A stretch of 43,911 nucleotides of DNA from Oscillospiraceae bacterium. Lineage in GTDB: Bacteria > Bacillota > Clostridia > Oscillospirales > Oscillospiraceae. A program made the position numbers and the translations under genes. The stretch covers positions 104,777-148,687 of the forward strand of contig JAFRMX010000010.1 in NCBI GenBank assembly GCA_017430455.1, read 5' to 3'. Position 1 is the first letter of the stretch; each line of letters begins with the position of its first letter. Below the pieces are notes generated by a model. The model saw nothing but the letters and a program-made list of their open reading frames with translations, had not been told where the DNA came from and ran no database searches. Below, piece by piece: positions 1 through 8,264 of the stretch.

Positions 1-229
1 TTATGGGATCGCTGTACCCGTATCCGAAATATGTCCCCGGCAGAACATCGGCGTCACAGAAAAGGGCACCGTTAACGCTTCCGAGCGCGCTGACTATAAC
101 CCCGTTTGAGATCCCGTATTTCCTGCAGGCCTCTTCCATTCCCAGATAGAGATCCGCGCCGGGTTTGAGCCGGAACGCGACGACGCGCCCGAACTTTCCT
201 TGTGCCAGTTCTATCAAGCTGTCATCCAT
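1..229 (-). CDS. PPC/DUF296 domain protein (partial, C-terminus off the window)
   Basis: The first 76 codons are visible and the gene runs off the left edge. The protein begins MDDSLIELAQGKFGRVVAFR and continues through a GADLYLGMEEACRKYGISNG segment and a VSALGSVNGALF segment. These match the PPC/DUF296 family (PD1-like proteins), small trimeric proteins seen in plants and bacteria whose bacterial role is not settled. The ATG at 229 has a GGAGGATAA ribosome site. It lies about 100 bases downstream of the TRAP binding-protein gene on the same strand, with a hairpin and a copy of the TRAP-type operator between. I infer co-regulation with the TRAP transporter. The family call is solid; the function is unknown. 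Confidence 0.75.
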   Translation of the reverse strand, partial: MDDSLIELAQGKFGRVVAFRLKPGADLYLGMEEACRKYGISNGVIVSALGSVNGALFCDADVLPGTYFGYGYSDPI

Positions 230-255
230 TTTATCCTCCGGAAAAATCAGGTATG

Positions 256-268
256 TTGGTCATACCAA
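256..268. promoter_or_regulatory. Candidate GntR/FadR operator TTGGT-CAT-ACCAA
   Basis: This 13-base perfect dyad has arms TTGGT/ACCAA around three bases, 27 bases before the DUF296 start. It matches the site at 3372-3384 in front of the TRAP operon in both arms. FadR-type GntR regulators commonly bind TGGT-N-ACCA dyads, and one is encoded at 3498-4220. Confidence 0.6.
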
Positions 269-280
269 ACAGTCTTAAGA

Positions 281-308
281 TTTGCCCTGCGGTTTCCCGC
301 AGGGCAAA
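281..308. repeat. Stem-loop between TRAP binding-protein gene and DUF296 gene
   Basis: A perfect 12-base inverted repeat (TTTGCCCTGCGG/CCGCAGGGCAAA) with a 4-base loop. On the minus strand it lies just after the TRAP operon but lacks a clear U tract, so it may reduce rather than end transcription into the DUF296 gene, or protect the 3' end of the message. Confidence 0.6.
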
Positions 309-326
309 TTGTTTAATATCGGATAA

Positions 327-1442
327 TTATGCGCCTGTGAAAACAGCTACCATACTCTCGACCTCTGCCTGATCGAATCCGAGATCAACACAGGTCTTTA
401 CGAACTTGGCGGGAACTCCGGCAGCAGCCTCTTTGAACTTCGCAACTTCTTCGTCGCTGAGTTCGGAAACTGTCATGCCGCCGTCTGCCCACTTCTTCAG
501 AACTTCCTGGTCGCCTTCACGCTCTTTGACACGCTGGTCGGCAGCTGCATATGCGCCGGCTTCGTCAATAAGAGCCTGCATCTCCGGGCTGAAGGAATCA
601 TAGAGTTCCTGGTTCATGGTGAAGAATATGCAGTCATAAACGCCAGTCCAGTATGTTACATAATCCTGAACGTCGGAAATGGAGGAAGCATCTGCTGTGG
701 GCAGAGGATTCTCCTGGGCCTCATAGGTGCCGGTCTGGAGTCCTGTGTAAACTTCGCTCCAGTTTGCCGTGGTGTAATTGGTGCCCCATGCTTCATATTC
801 GTCTTTCAGCACCTGTGCGCCCGCGACACGGATAACAAGGCCCTTCATATCTTCGAGAGTCTCGATAGGACGTACGTTGTTGGTAACATGTCTGAATCCG
901 TTCTCTGCAATGCCCATGAGGTGGAGGCCCATGCCCTCAACAATGGGAGCGAGCGCGTCATAGCCAGGACCGTCAAGAACAGCATCAACATCTTCAAAGC
1001 TGTCAAAAATGAACGGCAGTGATACGACATTAAGTCTCTGGTCAAAGTTGGAGTAGATGAGGTTGGAGTGCGCGGAGAGATCGATCGTGCCGTCTGCAAC
1101 AGCCTGAATTCCTTCGGTCTGGGAGCCATTGGTCAGCTGGTCCATGGCATAGATCTCAACTTCGAAGTTGCCGGTCGTACGCTCATTGACATAGTCTGCA
1201 AAGACCTTTGCCATCTGGGCCCAGCAGGTGGATTCTGCAGCGGAGCAGCAGAATGTGAGTGTAACGTCATCGCATTCGACAAGGTCAGATGCCGCTGCCT
1301 CTTCTGCAGGTGCGGCTTCTGCAGGTGCGGCTTCTGCAGGTGCGGCTTCTGCAGGTGCGGCTGCGGGAGCTGCTGCCTGGCCGCATGCTGCCAGAGCAAA
1401 TACCATGCATAATGCAAGGACGAGTGCTAAGAACTTTTTCAT
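327..1442 (-). CDS. dctP: TRAP transporter substrate-binding lipoprotein (DctP family)
   Basis: This is the extracytoplasmic solute receptor of a tripartite ATP-independent periplasmic-type importer, which binds a carboxylate-bearing solute and hands it to the DctQM membrane subunits. A signal peptide ends in lipobox LAAC (Cys20), so it is lipid-anchored. A low-complexity Ala/Pro/Glu linker follows. DctP hallmarks are visible: the GFRHVTNNVRPI block, MKGLVIRV (the Arg normally clamps the substrate carboxylate), and YTGLQTGTYEAQENP. Length (371 residues) is normal for the family plus linker. The start has an AGGAGGAAA ribosome site. It is the third gene of the operon, after the small and large permeases. 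The ligand cannot be told from sequence; C4-dicarboxylates, keto acids or uronates are possible. Confidence 0.93.
   Translation of the reverse strand: MKKFLALVLALCMVFALAACGQAAAPAAAPAEAAPAEAAPAEAAPAEEAAASDLVECDDVTLTFCCSAAESTCWAQMAKVFADYVNERTTGNFEVEIYAMDQLTNGSQTEGIQAVADGTIDLSAHSNLIYSNFDQRLNVVSLPFIFDSFEDVDAVLDGPGYDALAPIVEGMGLHLMGIAENGFRHVTNNVRPIETLEDMKGLVIRVAGAQVLKDEYEAWGTNYTTANWSEVYTGLQTGTYEAQENPLPTADASSISDVQDYVTYWTGVYDCIFFTMNQELYDSFSPEMQALIDEAGAYAAADQRVKEREGDQEVLKKWADGGMTVSELSDEEVAKFKEAAAGVPAKFVKTCVDLGFDQAEVESMVAVFTGA
1301..1360. repeat. Four perfect 15-bp tandem repeats encoding the lipoprotein linker
   Basis: The unit cttctgcaggtgcgg occurs four times in a row without change and encodes the repeated Ala-Pro-Ala-Glu-Ala linker just after the lipid-anchored cysteine. 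Because 15 is a multiple of three, copy-number change would lengthen or shorten the linker in frame. Confidence 0.95.
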
Positions 1443-1511
1443 GATTTTCCTCCTGAAATTTTTTGTTCTTTTTCTTTTTTATTTATAACGCCGAAGCGCT
1501 ATGAATACATA

Positions 1512-2816
1512 TTATCTTCCGAGAATGAAGAGGCTGAACCAAGGGACATAGGTTATGAGCAGCAGGGCCACAACACAGGATATGATCATAGGCCATACAG
1601 CTTTGGACATCGAAGCTATGGTGACCTTCGTCTTGTCCCTCAGATCCTTCATCTTGTCGCAAATGCCTATTGCAACGAAGAGGTTGACTCCGACAGGCGG
1701 AGTGACCTGGCCTATGGCGAGGTTGACCGTCGAGAGTATACCGAAGTGTATCGGGTCTATTCCAAGCTTGGTCGCAACGGGGTACATTATAGGGATAAAT
1801 ATATACATCGCGGAGTTTGCATCAACAAAGCAACCGGCTATGAGGAATATCACGTTTACAACTAACAGGAACATGTACTTGTTGCCTGCGACGTTCAGAA
1901 GCAGCGCCTGGGCAGCCTTTGAAATGCCGTGCTTGGTGCATACAAAGGAGAACAGCGTGGCAGCTCCGATTATGAGCATTATTCCGCCTGTCGTCTTTCC
2001 GGAATCCACAAGGATCTTTACAAGCTGTTTCCATTTGACTTCACGGTAGACAAGAAGGCCTACCAGGAGAGAATAGACAACAGATACAGCTGCAGCCTCA
2101 GTCGGAGTAAATATACCGCCGTAAATGCCGCCCAGAATAATCACAGGAACCATAAGTCCCCATGCAGCAGAGCCGAAGGATTTGGCTCTGGCGCCCCATG
2201 TGGCGCGCTCACGGGAAGCCTGGATCCCTTTTCTGCGGACTTCAACAATAACTATCGCTATCAGTGCAAGGCCCATCATGATGCCCGGAACTATACCTGC
2301 CATGAACATCTCACCTACGGATACGCCTGTAATAGATGCGTAAACGACGAAGGCTATGGACGGCGGGATAACTATAGCTATCGAAGAAGCTGATGCCATC
2401 AGCGACGAGGCAAACGGAGCAGAAAATCTGCCTTGGTTGACCATCGCGGGAATAAGGATTATTCCAAGTGCTGCGACAGTAGCAGGGCCTGAACCGGAAA
2501 TCGCTCCGAAGAACATAGCAACAACAACACAGACTATGGCGATACCGCCCTTCTGGTGTCCGATGCAGTCATCAATAAAATTTACAAGCCTTTTGGAGAT
2601 ACCTGACTCTGCCATGACGTTGCCGGAGAGGACGAAGAACGGAATGGCGAGAAGAAGGAACTTTGCCATGCCAGAGAAGAGGTTCGTCGGAATAACAGAC
2701 ATCTTGTCTCCGGCATACATCATTGCGAGTATCGAGGACATGCCGAGGCTGACCGCGATAGGCGTATTGAGAAGAAGGAAGATGAAGAAAGTACCGAAAA
2801 GAATAAGATTTATCAT
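1512..2816 (-). CDS. dctM: TRAP transporter large permease subunit (DctM family)
   Basis: The large membrane subunit forms the ion-coupled transport channel of the TRAP importer. The protein is 434 residues of almost continuous hydrophobic helices, including an IVIPPSIAFVVYASITGVSV block and a VTPPVGVNLFVAIGI block, both typical of the DctM/ion-transporter superfamily fold. The start codon overlaps the stop of the small subunit gene by four bases (ATGA), showing translational coupling. The binding-protein gene follows after about 70 bases. Confidence 0.95.
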   Translation of the reverse strand: MINLILFGTFFIFLLLNTPIAVSLGMSSILAMMYAGDKMSVIPTNLFSGMAKFLLLAIPFFVLSGNVMAESGISKRLVNFIDDCIGHQKGGIAIVCVVVAMFFGAISGSGPATVAALGIILIPAMVNQGRFSAPFASSLMASASSIAIVIPPSIAFVVYASITGVSVGEMFMAGIVPGIMMGLALIAIVIVEVRRKGIQASRERATWGARAKSFGSAAWGLMVPVIILGGIYGGIFTPTEAAAVSVVYSLLVGLLVYREVKWKQLVKILVDSGKTTGGIMLIIGAATLFSFVCTKHGISKAAQALLLNVAGNKYMFLLVVNVIFLIAGCFVDANSAMYIFIPIMYPVATKLGIDPIHFGILSTVNLAIGQVTPPVGVNLFVAIGICDKMKDLRDKTKVTIASMSKAVWPMIISCVVALLLITYVPWFSLFILGR

Positions 2817-3337
2817 GCTTTGGCCTCCTCTTTTTCTTCCGCTTTTTTATTGGGATCTTCTTTGAGGGAATAGATCTTCATCAGATACTCAAAGCTGTGA
2901 AGAATCAGCAGGATTGCGCCGACCGGCAGGAAAAGCATGAATATCCATTCAGGCCAGAGCAGAATGGATGTACGCTTGTCTGACGCGATCATCTGAGCCA
3001 CTTTGTCAAATCCGGTCTTGACAACAATTACATAGAAGATAAAGCTGATTATGCTTGATAAGGTAGCAATTACTTTTTTGGCCTTCAGCGGTACGGCGTC
3101 AAAGACAAGCGAAAGCGAGATGAGTCCGCCCTCTCTTGCCGCCAAAGCACAGCCGACCATGATCATGAGGATGAACACATTGATAACTATTTCCTCTGAC
3201 CAAGTGAACTTGTACCATGCGGTCTTTCTGCCTACAACAGAGAGAAATGTGATCAGCGTAGTCATAAGTCCTGTAACTATAAGTATCAGTCCTTCGATCT
3301 TCGCGACCACATCCATGATTTTTGTAAAGACCTTCAT
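2813..3337 (-). CDS. dctQ: TRAP transporter small permease subunit (DctQ family)
   Basis: The small four-helix membrane subunit, 174 residues. Hydrophobic segments are visible near residues 10-35, 45-65, 85-110 and 125-150, followed by a charged tail rich in Lys and Glu. A frame-compatible ATG lies 24 bases upstream (3361), but the ATG at 3337 is preferred because GGGGTGAT sits at the right distance. This start also leaves room for the operator at 3372-3384 in the leader. First gene of the TRAP operon. Confidence 0.9.
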   Translation of the reverse strand: MKVFTKIMDVVAKIEGLILIVTGLMTTLITFLSVVGRKTAWYKFTWSEEIVINVFILMIMVGCALAAREGGLISLSLVFDAVPLKAKKVIATLSSIISFIFYVIVVKTGFDKVAQMIASDKRTSILLWPEWIFMLFLPVGAILLILHSFEYLMKIYSLKEDPNKKAEEKEEAKA

Positions 3338-3371
3338 TAGATCACCCCAAACAAAATTCATTTATGGTATT

Positions 3372-3384
3372 TTGGTCTTACCAA
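3372..3384. promoter_or_regulatory. Candidate GntR/FadR operator TTGGT-CTT-ACCAA at the TRAP promoter
   Basis: A perfect 5+3+5 dyad placed just after the predicted transcription start of the TRAP operon, where a bound repressor would block the polymerase. It shares both arms with the site at 256-268. Confidence 0.7.
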
Positions 3385-3394
3385 CTTGATGTAG

Positions 3395-3424
3395 ATTTTA
3401 TCACTTTAGCATGCTTTGTGTCAA
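3395..3424 (-). promoter_or_regulatory. Sigma-A-type promoter of the TRAP operon
   Basis: On the minus strand, TTGACA (3424-3419) and TAAAAT (3400-3395) are separated by 18 bases, with the operator immediately downstream. Confidence 0.7.
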
Positions 3425-3497
3425 CCAACTAAGATTCGGCGATTTACACAATAAAACAAAAGGAAATTTGTGCGTTTTGCACAAATTCCCTGTTTTG

Positions 3498-4220
3498 TCA
3501 ATCCGGTAAAGGCGCCTCTTCAACGCCTCTGCTTCTCTTCGGGTATTTTTCCGAGTATTCTTTAACGATATTTAAATGAAGTATCATCTCAAGCTGGGCT
3601 CTCTGGACATCCCTGGCCTTGATCGCCTCATAAATTGCCCTGTGCGACTTCTGGGTTATCTGCTGATAGTTCGGCAGATCCCAAAACCTTATGCGGACAT
3701 CGGCAATCAGATTATTGACCATGTGGATCGTAGACGCGAGCATGGCATTGTGCGAGGCTACTGCAATTGCATCGTGGAACTCGACGTCATGCATGTAGTT
3801 CATGAAGTCGTTATCCATGGCCTCTATAGCCTTCTCTATAGCTCTAAAGTCCGCTTCTGTTGCTCTTTTGCAGGCAAGTTCCACATTCCCGACTTCTATG
3901 ACCCGTCTGAACTCGTTGAATGTCTCCTGAGCAGATATCTGACTTGCACTCTCGATCCACGAACTGATCTGCCTGATATAATCGGCGTTTCTCAGCAGTA
4001 CCTTTCTGTTTCCGCGGCTTTCTATCGCCCCCATGAACTCGAGTATCGCAAGACATTCACGAAGCGAGCCTCTGCCGACACCCAGCTGTTCGGCAAGGTC
4101 CCTCTCGGGGGGCAGCTCTTTTCCAACTTTTATCTTGCCCTCTCCTATCGCGTTGACGATTGCTTCCATGATCAGTTCGGGGACTTTAGGCGAATCATAC
4201 TGGATCTTATCGAGCTGCAT
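3498..4220 (-). CDS. FadR-subfamily GntR transcriptional regulator (FCD domain)
   Basis: A winged helix-turn-helix at about residues 10-78 contains the GntR signature ELPPERDLAEQLGVGRGSLR. The C-terminal FCD all-helical ligand-binding domain (about 95-225) carries the likely metal/ligand set D145, H149, H193 and H215. FCD regulators typically sense small organic acids and release DNA on binding them. It is divergence-free, encoded just upstream of the TRAP operon on the same strand, and two FadR-like dyads sit before the TRAP operon and the DUF296 gene. I infer that it represses both and that the effector is the TRAP substrate or its product. Start is supported by a GGGGGTAA ribosome site. 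Confidence 0.92.
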   Translation of the reverse strand: MQLDKIQYDSPKVPELIMEAIVNAIGEGKIKVGKELPPERDLAEQLGVGRGSLRECLAILEFMGAIESRGNRKVLLRNADYIRQISSWIESASQISAQETFNEFRRVIEVGNVELACKRATEADFRAIEKAIEAMDNDFMNYMHDVEFHDAIAVASHNAMLASTIHMVNNLIADVRIRFWDLPNYQQITQKSHRAIYEAIKARDVQRAQLEMILHLNIVKEYSEKYPKRSRGVEEAPLPD

Positions 4221-4265
4221 ATACCGTTACCCCCTTTGCAGGTCAGTCTGTCTTTCTGTTAAATA

Positions 4266-4294
4266 TAAATAGCACACATGCTGTGTATTTTCAA
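4266..4294 (-). promoter_or_regulatory. Promoter of the GntR regulator gene
   Basis: Minus-strand TTGAAA (4294-4289), 17-base spacer, TATTTA (4271-4266). The spacer holds a short dyad ACACA-N3-TGTGT. Confidence 0.5.
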
Positions 4295-4304
4295 ACCCTA
4301 TTTT

Positions 4305-5285
4305 TTATTCTTCGAAAAGTAAACTCAGAATATTATCTTCCGTTATAGCACCGAACATGGCGGGAATGTCAAGTCCGGAAAGCTTTTCCGACACAGCGTT
4401 TTTTTCAAAAACAGTTCCTTTCAGGGTCTCGCAGACCTCGGCATTATCCATTAAGGCCATGAAATCCCCGAAAAAAGCGATATCTTTTATTACTCCCTTT
4501 TCGATAACAGCCGAGATCTTCAGCGTCCCTCCCGGAAAACGTCCTCTGTTTGTATACTCGAAAGCGGGATCTCTTCCGAAAGTCCACTCCCGGCTTCTGT
4601 ATACTTTCGCGATCTCCTCCATCTTTTTCAGTTCTTCTGCATTTAAAAACGACCTCTCGACCCCGTCGGGCGCAAGCTCTTTCAATATTGCGTCTTTAAA
4701 CTGCAGTATATCCATATCCGTATTGAGTTCGCTTTTAATGTTCGTAATGCGGCTTTTTACGGATTTCGCGCTCTTTGATCTGAACTTCTCGGGATCGGGG
4801 CTTAAAGCTCCCGTCACAGCATCACAGTCGGAATTGAAAAGCAGAGTGCCGTGGTAGAGTATTCTGTTTTTTTCTATTCTCTGGGCAACTCCCGAGACCT
4901 TCTTCCCGTTTAGCAGTATGTCGTTTCTTCCTGAAAGAACGGCATCTCCGCCAAGCGCTCTGAGCGCTCTGCAAACCGGCCGTGAGAAACGGTCGAAGGT
5001 CAGTGCCTCCACATCGCCCGCATCAGAAATAAAGGAAAAATTCAGATTCCCCAGGTCATGATATACAGCCCCTCCGCCTGTTTTTCTGCGCACGACCTTC
5101 ACATTGTGCGCGCTTACATATTCTCTGTTGATCTCTTCTTCCGCGCACTGATTCAGACCGACAACAACTGTGTTGTCATTTTGCCAGAGCATAAGTATAT
5201 CCCCTTCAGTTCTGTTCTTCAGCAGATATTCTTCAAAAGCAAGGTTGAAACACGGATCCGTGCTGTTCGTTTCATAGTAGTACAT
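4305..5285 (-). CDS. lplA: Lipoate-protein ligase A
   Basis: Activates free lipoate with ATP and attaches it to lipoyl domains of 2-oxoacid dehydrogenases or glycine cleavage H protein. The 326-residue protein begins MYYYETNSTDPCFNLAFEEY. It carries the family signature RRKTGGGAVYHDLGN (66-80), which forms the lipoyl-AMP site, and a full C-terminal accessory domain. The ATG at 5285 is chosen over an upstream in-frame ATG at 5306 because a promoter -10 element ends only 12 bases before 5306. No lipoyl-domain target is encoded in the window. It lies about 26 kb from the sirtuin/macrodomain operon, so it is not the operon-linked LplA2 of staphylococci and streptococci. Confidence 0.93.
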   Translation of the reverse strand: MYYYETNSTDPCFNLAFEEYLLKNRTEGDILMLWQNDNTVVVGLNQCAEEEINREYVSAHNVKVVRRKTGGGAVYHDLGNLNFSFISDAGDVEALTFDRFSRPVCRALRALGGDAVLSGRNDILLNGKKVSGVAQRIEKNRILYHGTLLFNSDCDAVTGALSPDPEKFRSKSAKSVKSRITNIKSELNTDMDILQFKDAILKELAPDGVERSFLNAEELKKMEEIAKVYRSREWTFGRDPAFEYTNRGRFPGGTLKISAVIEKGVIKDIAFFGDFMALMDNAEVCETLKGTVFEKNAVSEKLSGLDIPAMFGAITEDNILSLLFEE

Positions 5286-5317
5286 AGCTTCCACGCCTTT
5301 GCGCATTATTATGGGTC

Positions 5318-5346
5318 ATTATACAATAATCACCGTTGAATGTAAA
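5318..5346 (-). promoter_or_regulatory. Promoter of lplA
   Basis: Minus-strand TTTACA (5346-5341), 17-base spacer, TATAAT (5323-5318). Confidence 0.65.
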
Positions 5347-5400
5347 TTTTACTGTCTCTGTATAAGCGATTAAGTCTGGAAACTGTCTGCAATGATATCC

Positions 5401-5429
5401 TTGCAAACCTGCCCCTCGGAAAGTATATT
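5401..5429 (+). promoter_or_regulatory. Promoter of the D-lyxose isomerase/ABC operon
   Basis: TTGCAA (5401-5406), 17-base spacer, TATATT (5424-5429). Its position supports translation starting at 5479 rather than at an upstream in-frame ATG at 5392. Confidence 0.55.
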
Positions 5430-5478
5430 TAAATCAGATAAAAAACAGCTGCAAAAGCTTAAGGAGTATGCTCAGGAT

Positions 5479-6165
5479 ATGAAAAGATCAGAGATAAACA
5501 AAGCTATAAAAGAACTCGAAGCCATGTGCTCTTCCTGCTGCTTCGCCCTGCCGCCGTTTTGCGGTTTTACGCCTGAAGAGTGGCAAACGCTCGGACATGA
5601 ATACGATGAGGTACGTGAATGTATGCTCGGCTGGGATATCACGGACTACGGGCTCGGAGATTTCGATAAGGTCGGAATGTCCCTGATCACAATTAGAAAC
5701 GGAAACAGGAGCATGGCGGACAAGTACCCTAAGGTGTATGCGGAAAAGCTCCTGTACTTAAGGGAAGGGCAATACTCTCCAAACCATTTTCATTGGTATA
5801 AGACTGAGGATATCATAAACCGGGGCGGAGGGAATGTGCTGATAAGGGTTTATAACAGCCTTCCTGACGAGAGCATCGACTTTGAAAGCGATGTAACAGT
5901 CACCACAGATGCCAGGACCTACACTGTTCCGGCCGGGACACAGATACGGCTTACACCGGGCGAGAGCATATTTATACGTCAGGATATGTATCACGATTTC
6001 TCTGTAGAGAAAGGTAGCGGTGCAGTACTTCTCGGAGAGGTCAGCCGGTGCAATGATGACAACACTGACAACCGCTTCAATCCCCCCGTCGGAAGATTCC
6101 CTTCTATTGAAGAAGACGAGCCTCCCTACAGACTGCTCTGCACCGAATATTCGAAAGCTCTGTAA
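5479..6165 (+). CDS. D-lyxose ketol-isomerase (cupin)
   Basis: Converts D-lyxose to D-xylulose; members of this cupin family also act on D-mannose/D-fructose. The 228-residue protein starts MKRSEINKAI, the usual family start. The metal site is visible in the cupin core: H103 and H105 in NHFHWYKTEDIINRGGGN, E110 in the same motif, and H172 in DMYHDF. An in-frame ATG 87 bases upstream (5392) lies ahead of the likely promoter and adds sequence not typical of the family, so I chose 5479, which has AAGGAG upstream. It is followed by a complete sugar ABC importer, suggesting that the imported sugar is the isomerase substrate or is converted to it. Confidence 0.88.
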   Translation: MKRSEINKAIKELEAMCSSCCFALPPFCGFTPEEWQTLGHEYDEVRECMLGWDITDYGLGDFDKVGMSLITIRNGNRSMADKYPKVYAEKLLYLREGQYSPNHFHWYKTEDIINRGGGNVLIRVYNSLPDESIDFESDVTVTTDARTYTVPAGTQIRLTPGESIFIRQDMYHDFSVEKGSGAVLLGEVSRCNDDNTDNRFNPPVGRFPSIEEDEPPYRLLCTEYSKAL

Positions 6166-6250
6166 AAGCCCGTAATGTTGAAAAACAGGGGCATATATGC
6201 TATCTTTTATTCATCAAAAATTCTTTCTGTGAAGGCGGGATGATATATCT

Positions 6251-7348
6251 ATGAAAGTTGTACTTGAACACATAACCAAGCGCTTCATTGACCGCAACAA
6301 TAAAAACAAAACGGAATTGGTTGCCGTCAGCGACATGTGTCTCGATATTCCTGACGGCAAACTTATAGGCCTGCTCGGACCTTCCGGCTGCGGGAAAAGC
6401 ACCACTTTAAACATGATATGCGGACTCGAGAAGCCTTCTTCCGGAAAGATCTTCTTCGGCGACGACGATGTAACAGACCTTCCTCCTGAAAACAGGGGCG
6501 TCGGCATGGTGTTTCAGAGTTACGCGCTCTACCCTCACCTGACTGTAAGACAGAACATAACTTTCCCGCTTGAAAACCTGAAAGGAGACAAAAAGCTCAC
6601 AAAGCAGGAGATGAACGACAGGGCCTTAGGGGCTGCAAAGCTCGTCCAGCTCGACGGATATATGGAACGGAAGCCTTCAGAACTGTCCGGAGGCCAGCAG
6701 CAGAGAGTCGCCATAGCGAGGGCGCTTGTCAAGATGCCCAAAGTGCTGCTGCTGGACGAGCCTCTCTCAAATCTTGATGCGAGATTGCGTCTTCAGACAA
6801 GAGAGGAACTCAGACGTATCCAGAAGGAGACAGGTATAACCACGATCTTTGTCACGCACGACCAGGAAGAAGCCATGAGCATCTCAGATCTGATAGTGGT
6901 CATGAAAAAGGCCGAGGTACAGCAGGTAGGAATACCTCAGGACGTCTACGATGACCCGAAAAACCTGTTCGTCGCTCAGTTCCTCGGCACTCCTCCGATC
7001 AATGTTTTTGCCGGGGAGATCAGGGAAGAAAAGGTGTATCTCGGAGAAGACTGTATTCTTGACGCACCGGGAATCGAGGATAAGGAAGTACACGTCGGAA
7101 TAAGACCCGAGGGCTTCATAGTCGACGAGAACGGGCCGCTCCACTGCAAAATAAGAGTCGTAGAAGTCATGGGCAGAGACACGAGCATAGTCTCCACTCA
7201 CCCTGTTGCGGAGACCGAGACGATACGCTCCATAATAGATTCCGAAGACAGACCTGCCGCCACTTCGGGCACGGTCACCTTCAGTCTGAGGAAAAGCAAG
7301 GTGCTTCTGTTCGACATGGAGACAGAAGAGCGCATCTATCCGTGTTGA
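6251..7348 (+). CDS. Sugar ABC transporter ATPase (MsmK/UgpC/MalK family)
   Basis: Hydrolyses ATP to power a CUT1-type carbohydrate importer. Walker A GPSGCGKST (43-51), Q-loop FQSYALYPHLTV, signature LSGGQQQRVAIARAL, Walker B VLLLDEPLSNLDARLR and switch VTHDQEEAMS are all intact. A C-terminal TOBE-like regulatory region (about 245-360) completes the 365 residues. Many Firmicutes share one MsmX/MsmK ATPase between importers; here a dedicated copy sits inside the operon, 12 bases before the first permease. Confidence 0.95.
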   Translation: MKVVLEHITKRFIDRNNKNKTELVAVSDMCLDIPDGKLIGLLGPSGCGKSTTLNMICGLEKPSSGKIFFGDDDVTDLPPENRGVGMVFQSYALYPHLTVRQNITFPLENLKGDKKLTKQEMNDRALGAAKLVQLDGYMERKPSELSGGQQQRVAIARALVKMPKVLLLDEPLSNLDARLRLQTREELRRIQKETGITTIFVTHDQEEAMSISDLIVVMKKAEVQQVGIPQDVYDDPKNLFVAQFLGTPPINVFAGEIREEKVYLGEDCILDAPGIEDKEVHVGIRPEGFIVDENGPLHCKIRVVEVMGRDTSIVSTHPVAETETIRSIIDSEDRPAATSGTVTFSLRKSKVLLFDMETEERIYPC

Positions 7349-7360
7349 GAGGCAGGGCAT

Positions 7361-8251
7361 ATGAATAACAACAATCTCAAAGGCTGGCTTTATCTGTTGC
7401 CCGCGATCGTCTTTCTGGGCTTCTTCATGGTATACCCTCTTGTAGACGTCTTCATTTATTCCTTTGAAGAGGGTTACAACTTTGCATCCCAGAGTTACTC
7501 GGGCACAGGCATTTTCAACTACTCCTTTGTTCTGCATGACCCGTATTTCATGCAGGCTCTGAAAAACACGATACTGATGGTCATTATAACTGTTCCTCTT
7601 TCAACTGGCTTTGCCCTTCTGATATCTCTGGCACTGAGCTCCATAAAACCTCTCAGGAACGCGTTTCAGACCATCTATTTCCTCCCGTATGTGACAAACA
7701 CCCTCGCAGTGGGCCTTGTATTCATGATACTTTTCAAGAAGACACCCTACTCGGACGGGCTTGCCAACATGCTGATATCTCTTTTCGGAGGAACATCCGT
7801 TGATTTCATTGAAGGCCCATACTGGGCAAAGATGTTTGTCTTCTGCTTCTACATCATATGGGTCGTTCTCCCTTTCAAGATCCTTATACTCACCAGCGCC
7901 ATCGCCTCTGTGAATCCCATGTATTATAAAGCTGCCCGTATAGACGGCGCCGGCAGTTTCACGATGTTTAAAAAAATCACGCTTCCGATGATCTCCCCGA
8001 TGATCTTTTATCTGATAATTACCGGGTTTATCGGCGCGTTCAAATCATACAGTGATGCAGTCGCCCTCTTTGGAACAGACCTGAACGCTGCAGGAATGAA
8101 CACGATAGTAGGCTATGTCTATGACATGCTGTACGGCGACAGCGGCGGATATCCCTCATATGCCTCTGCTGCTGCCATCATCCTCTTTGCCGTTGTCCTG
8201 ACGATCACTGTCATTAACCTCACCGTCAGCAGAAAACGGGCAGTGTACTGA
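7361..8251 (+). CDS. Sugar ABC transporter permease (MalF/LacF type)
   Basis: A 296-residue inner-membrane permease with six predicted helices. The EAA loop that docks on the ATPase reads AARIDGAGSFTMFKKITLP (about 185-205). Together with the next gene it forms the channel heterodimer. Spacing to the ATPase gene is 12 bases and to the second permease 13 bases, so it is in the same transcript. Confidence 0.95.
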   Translation: MNNNNLKGWLYLLPAIVFLGFFMVYPLVDVFIYSFEEGYNFASQSYSGTGIFNYSFVLHDPYFMQALKNTILMVIITVPLSTGFALLISLALSSIKPLRNAFQTIYFLPYVTNTLAVGLVFMILFKKTPYSDGLANMLISLFGGTSVDFIEGPYWAKMFVFCFYIIWVVLPFKILILTSAIASVNPMYYKAARIDGAGSFTMFKKITLPMISPMIFYLIITGFIGAFKSYSDAVALFGTDLNAAGMNTIVGYVYDMLYGDSGGYPSYASAAAIILFAVVLTITVINLTVSRKRAVY

Positions 8252-8264
8252 AAGGAGGAAAACT

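Noticed and set aside
281..308. Clear intrinsic terminator of the TRAP operon
   Set aside because: The stem is perfect but the minus-strand side lacks a U tract, so I list it only as a stem-loop.
1228..1488. Alanine-rich plus-strand reading over the dctP linker
   Set aside because: It is produced by the 15-bp tandem repeat read in another frame; dctP on the minus strand explains the DNA.
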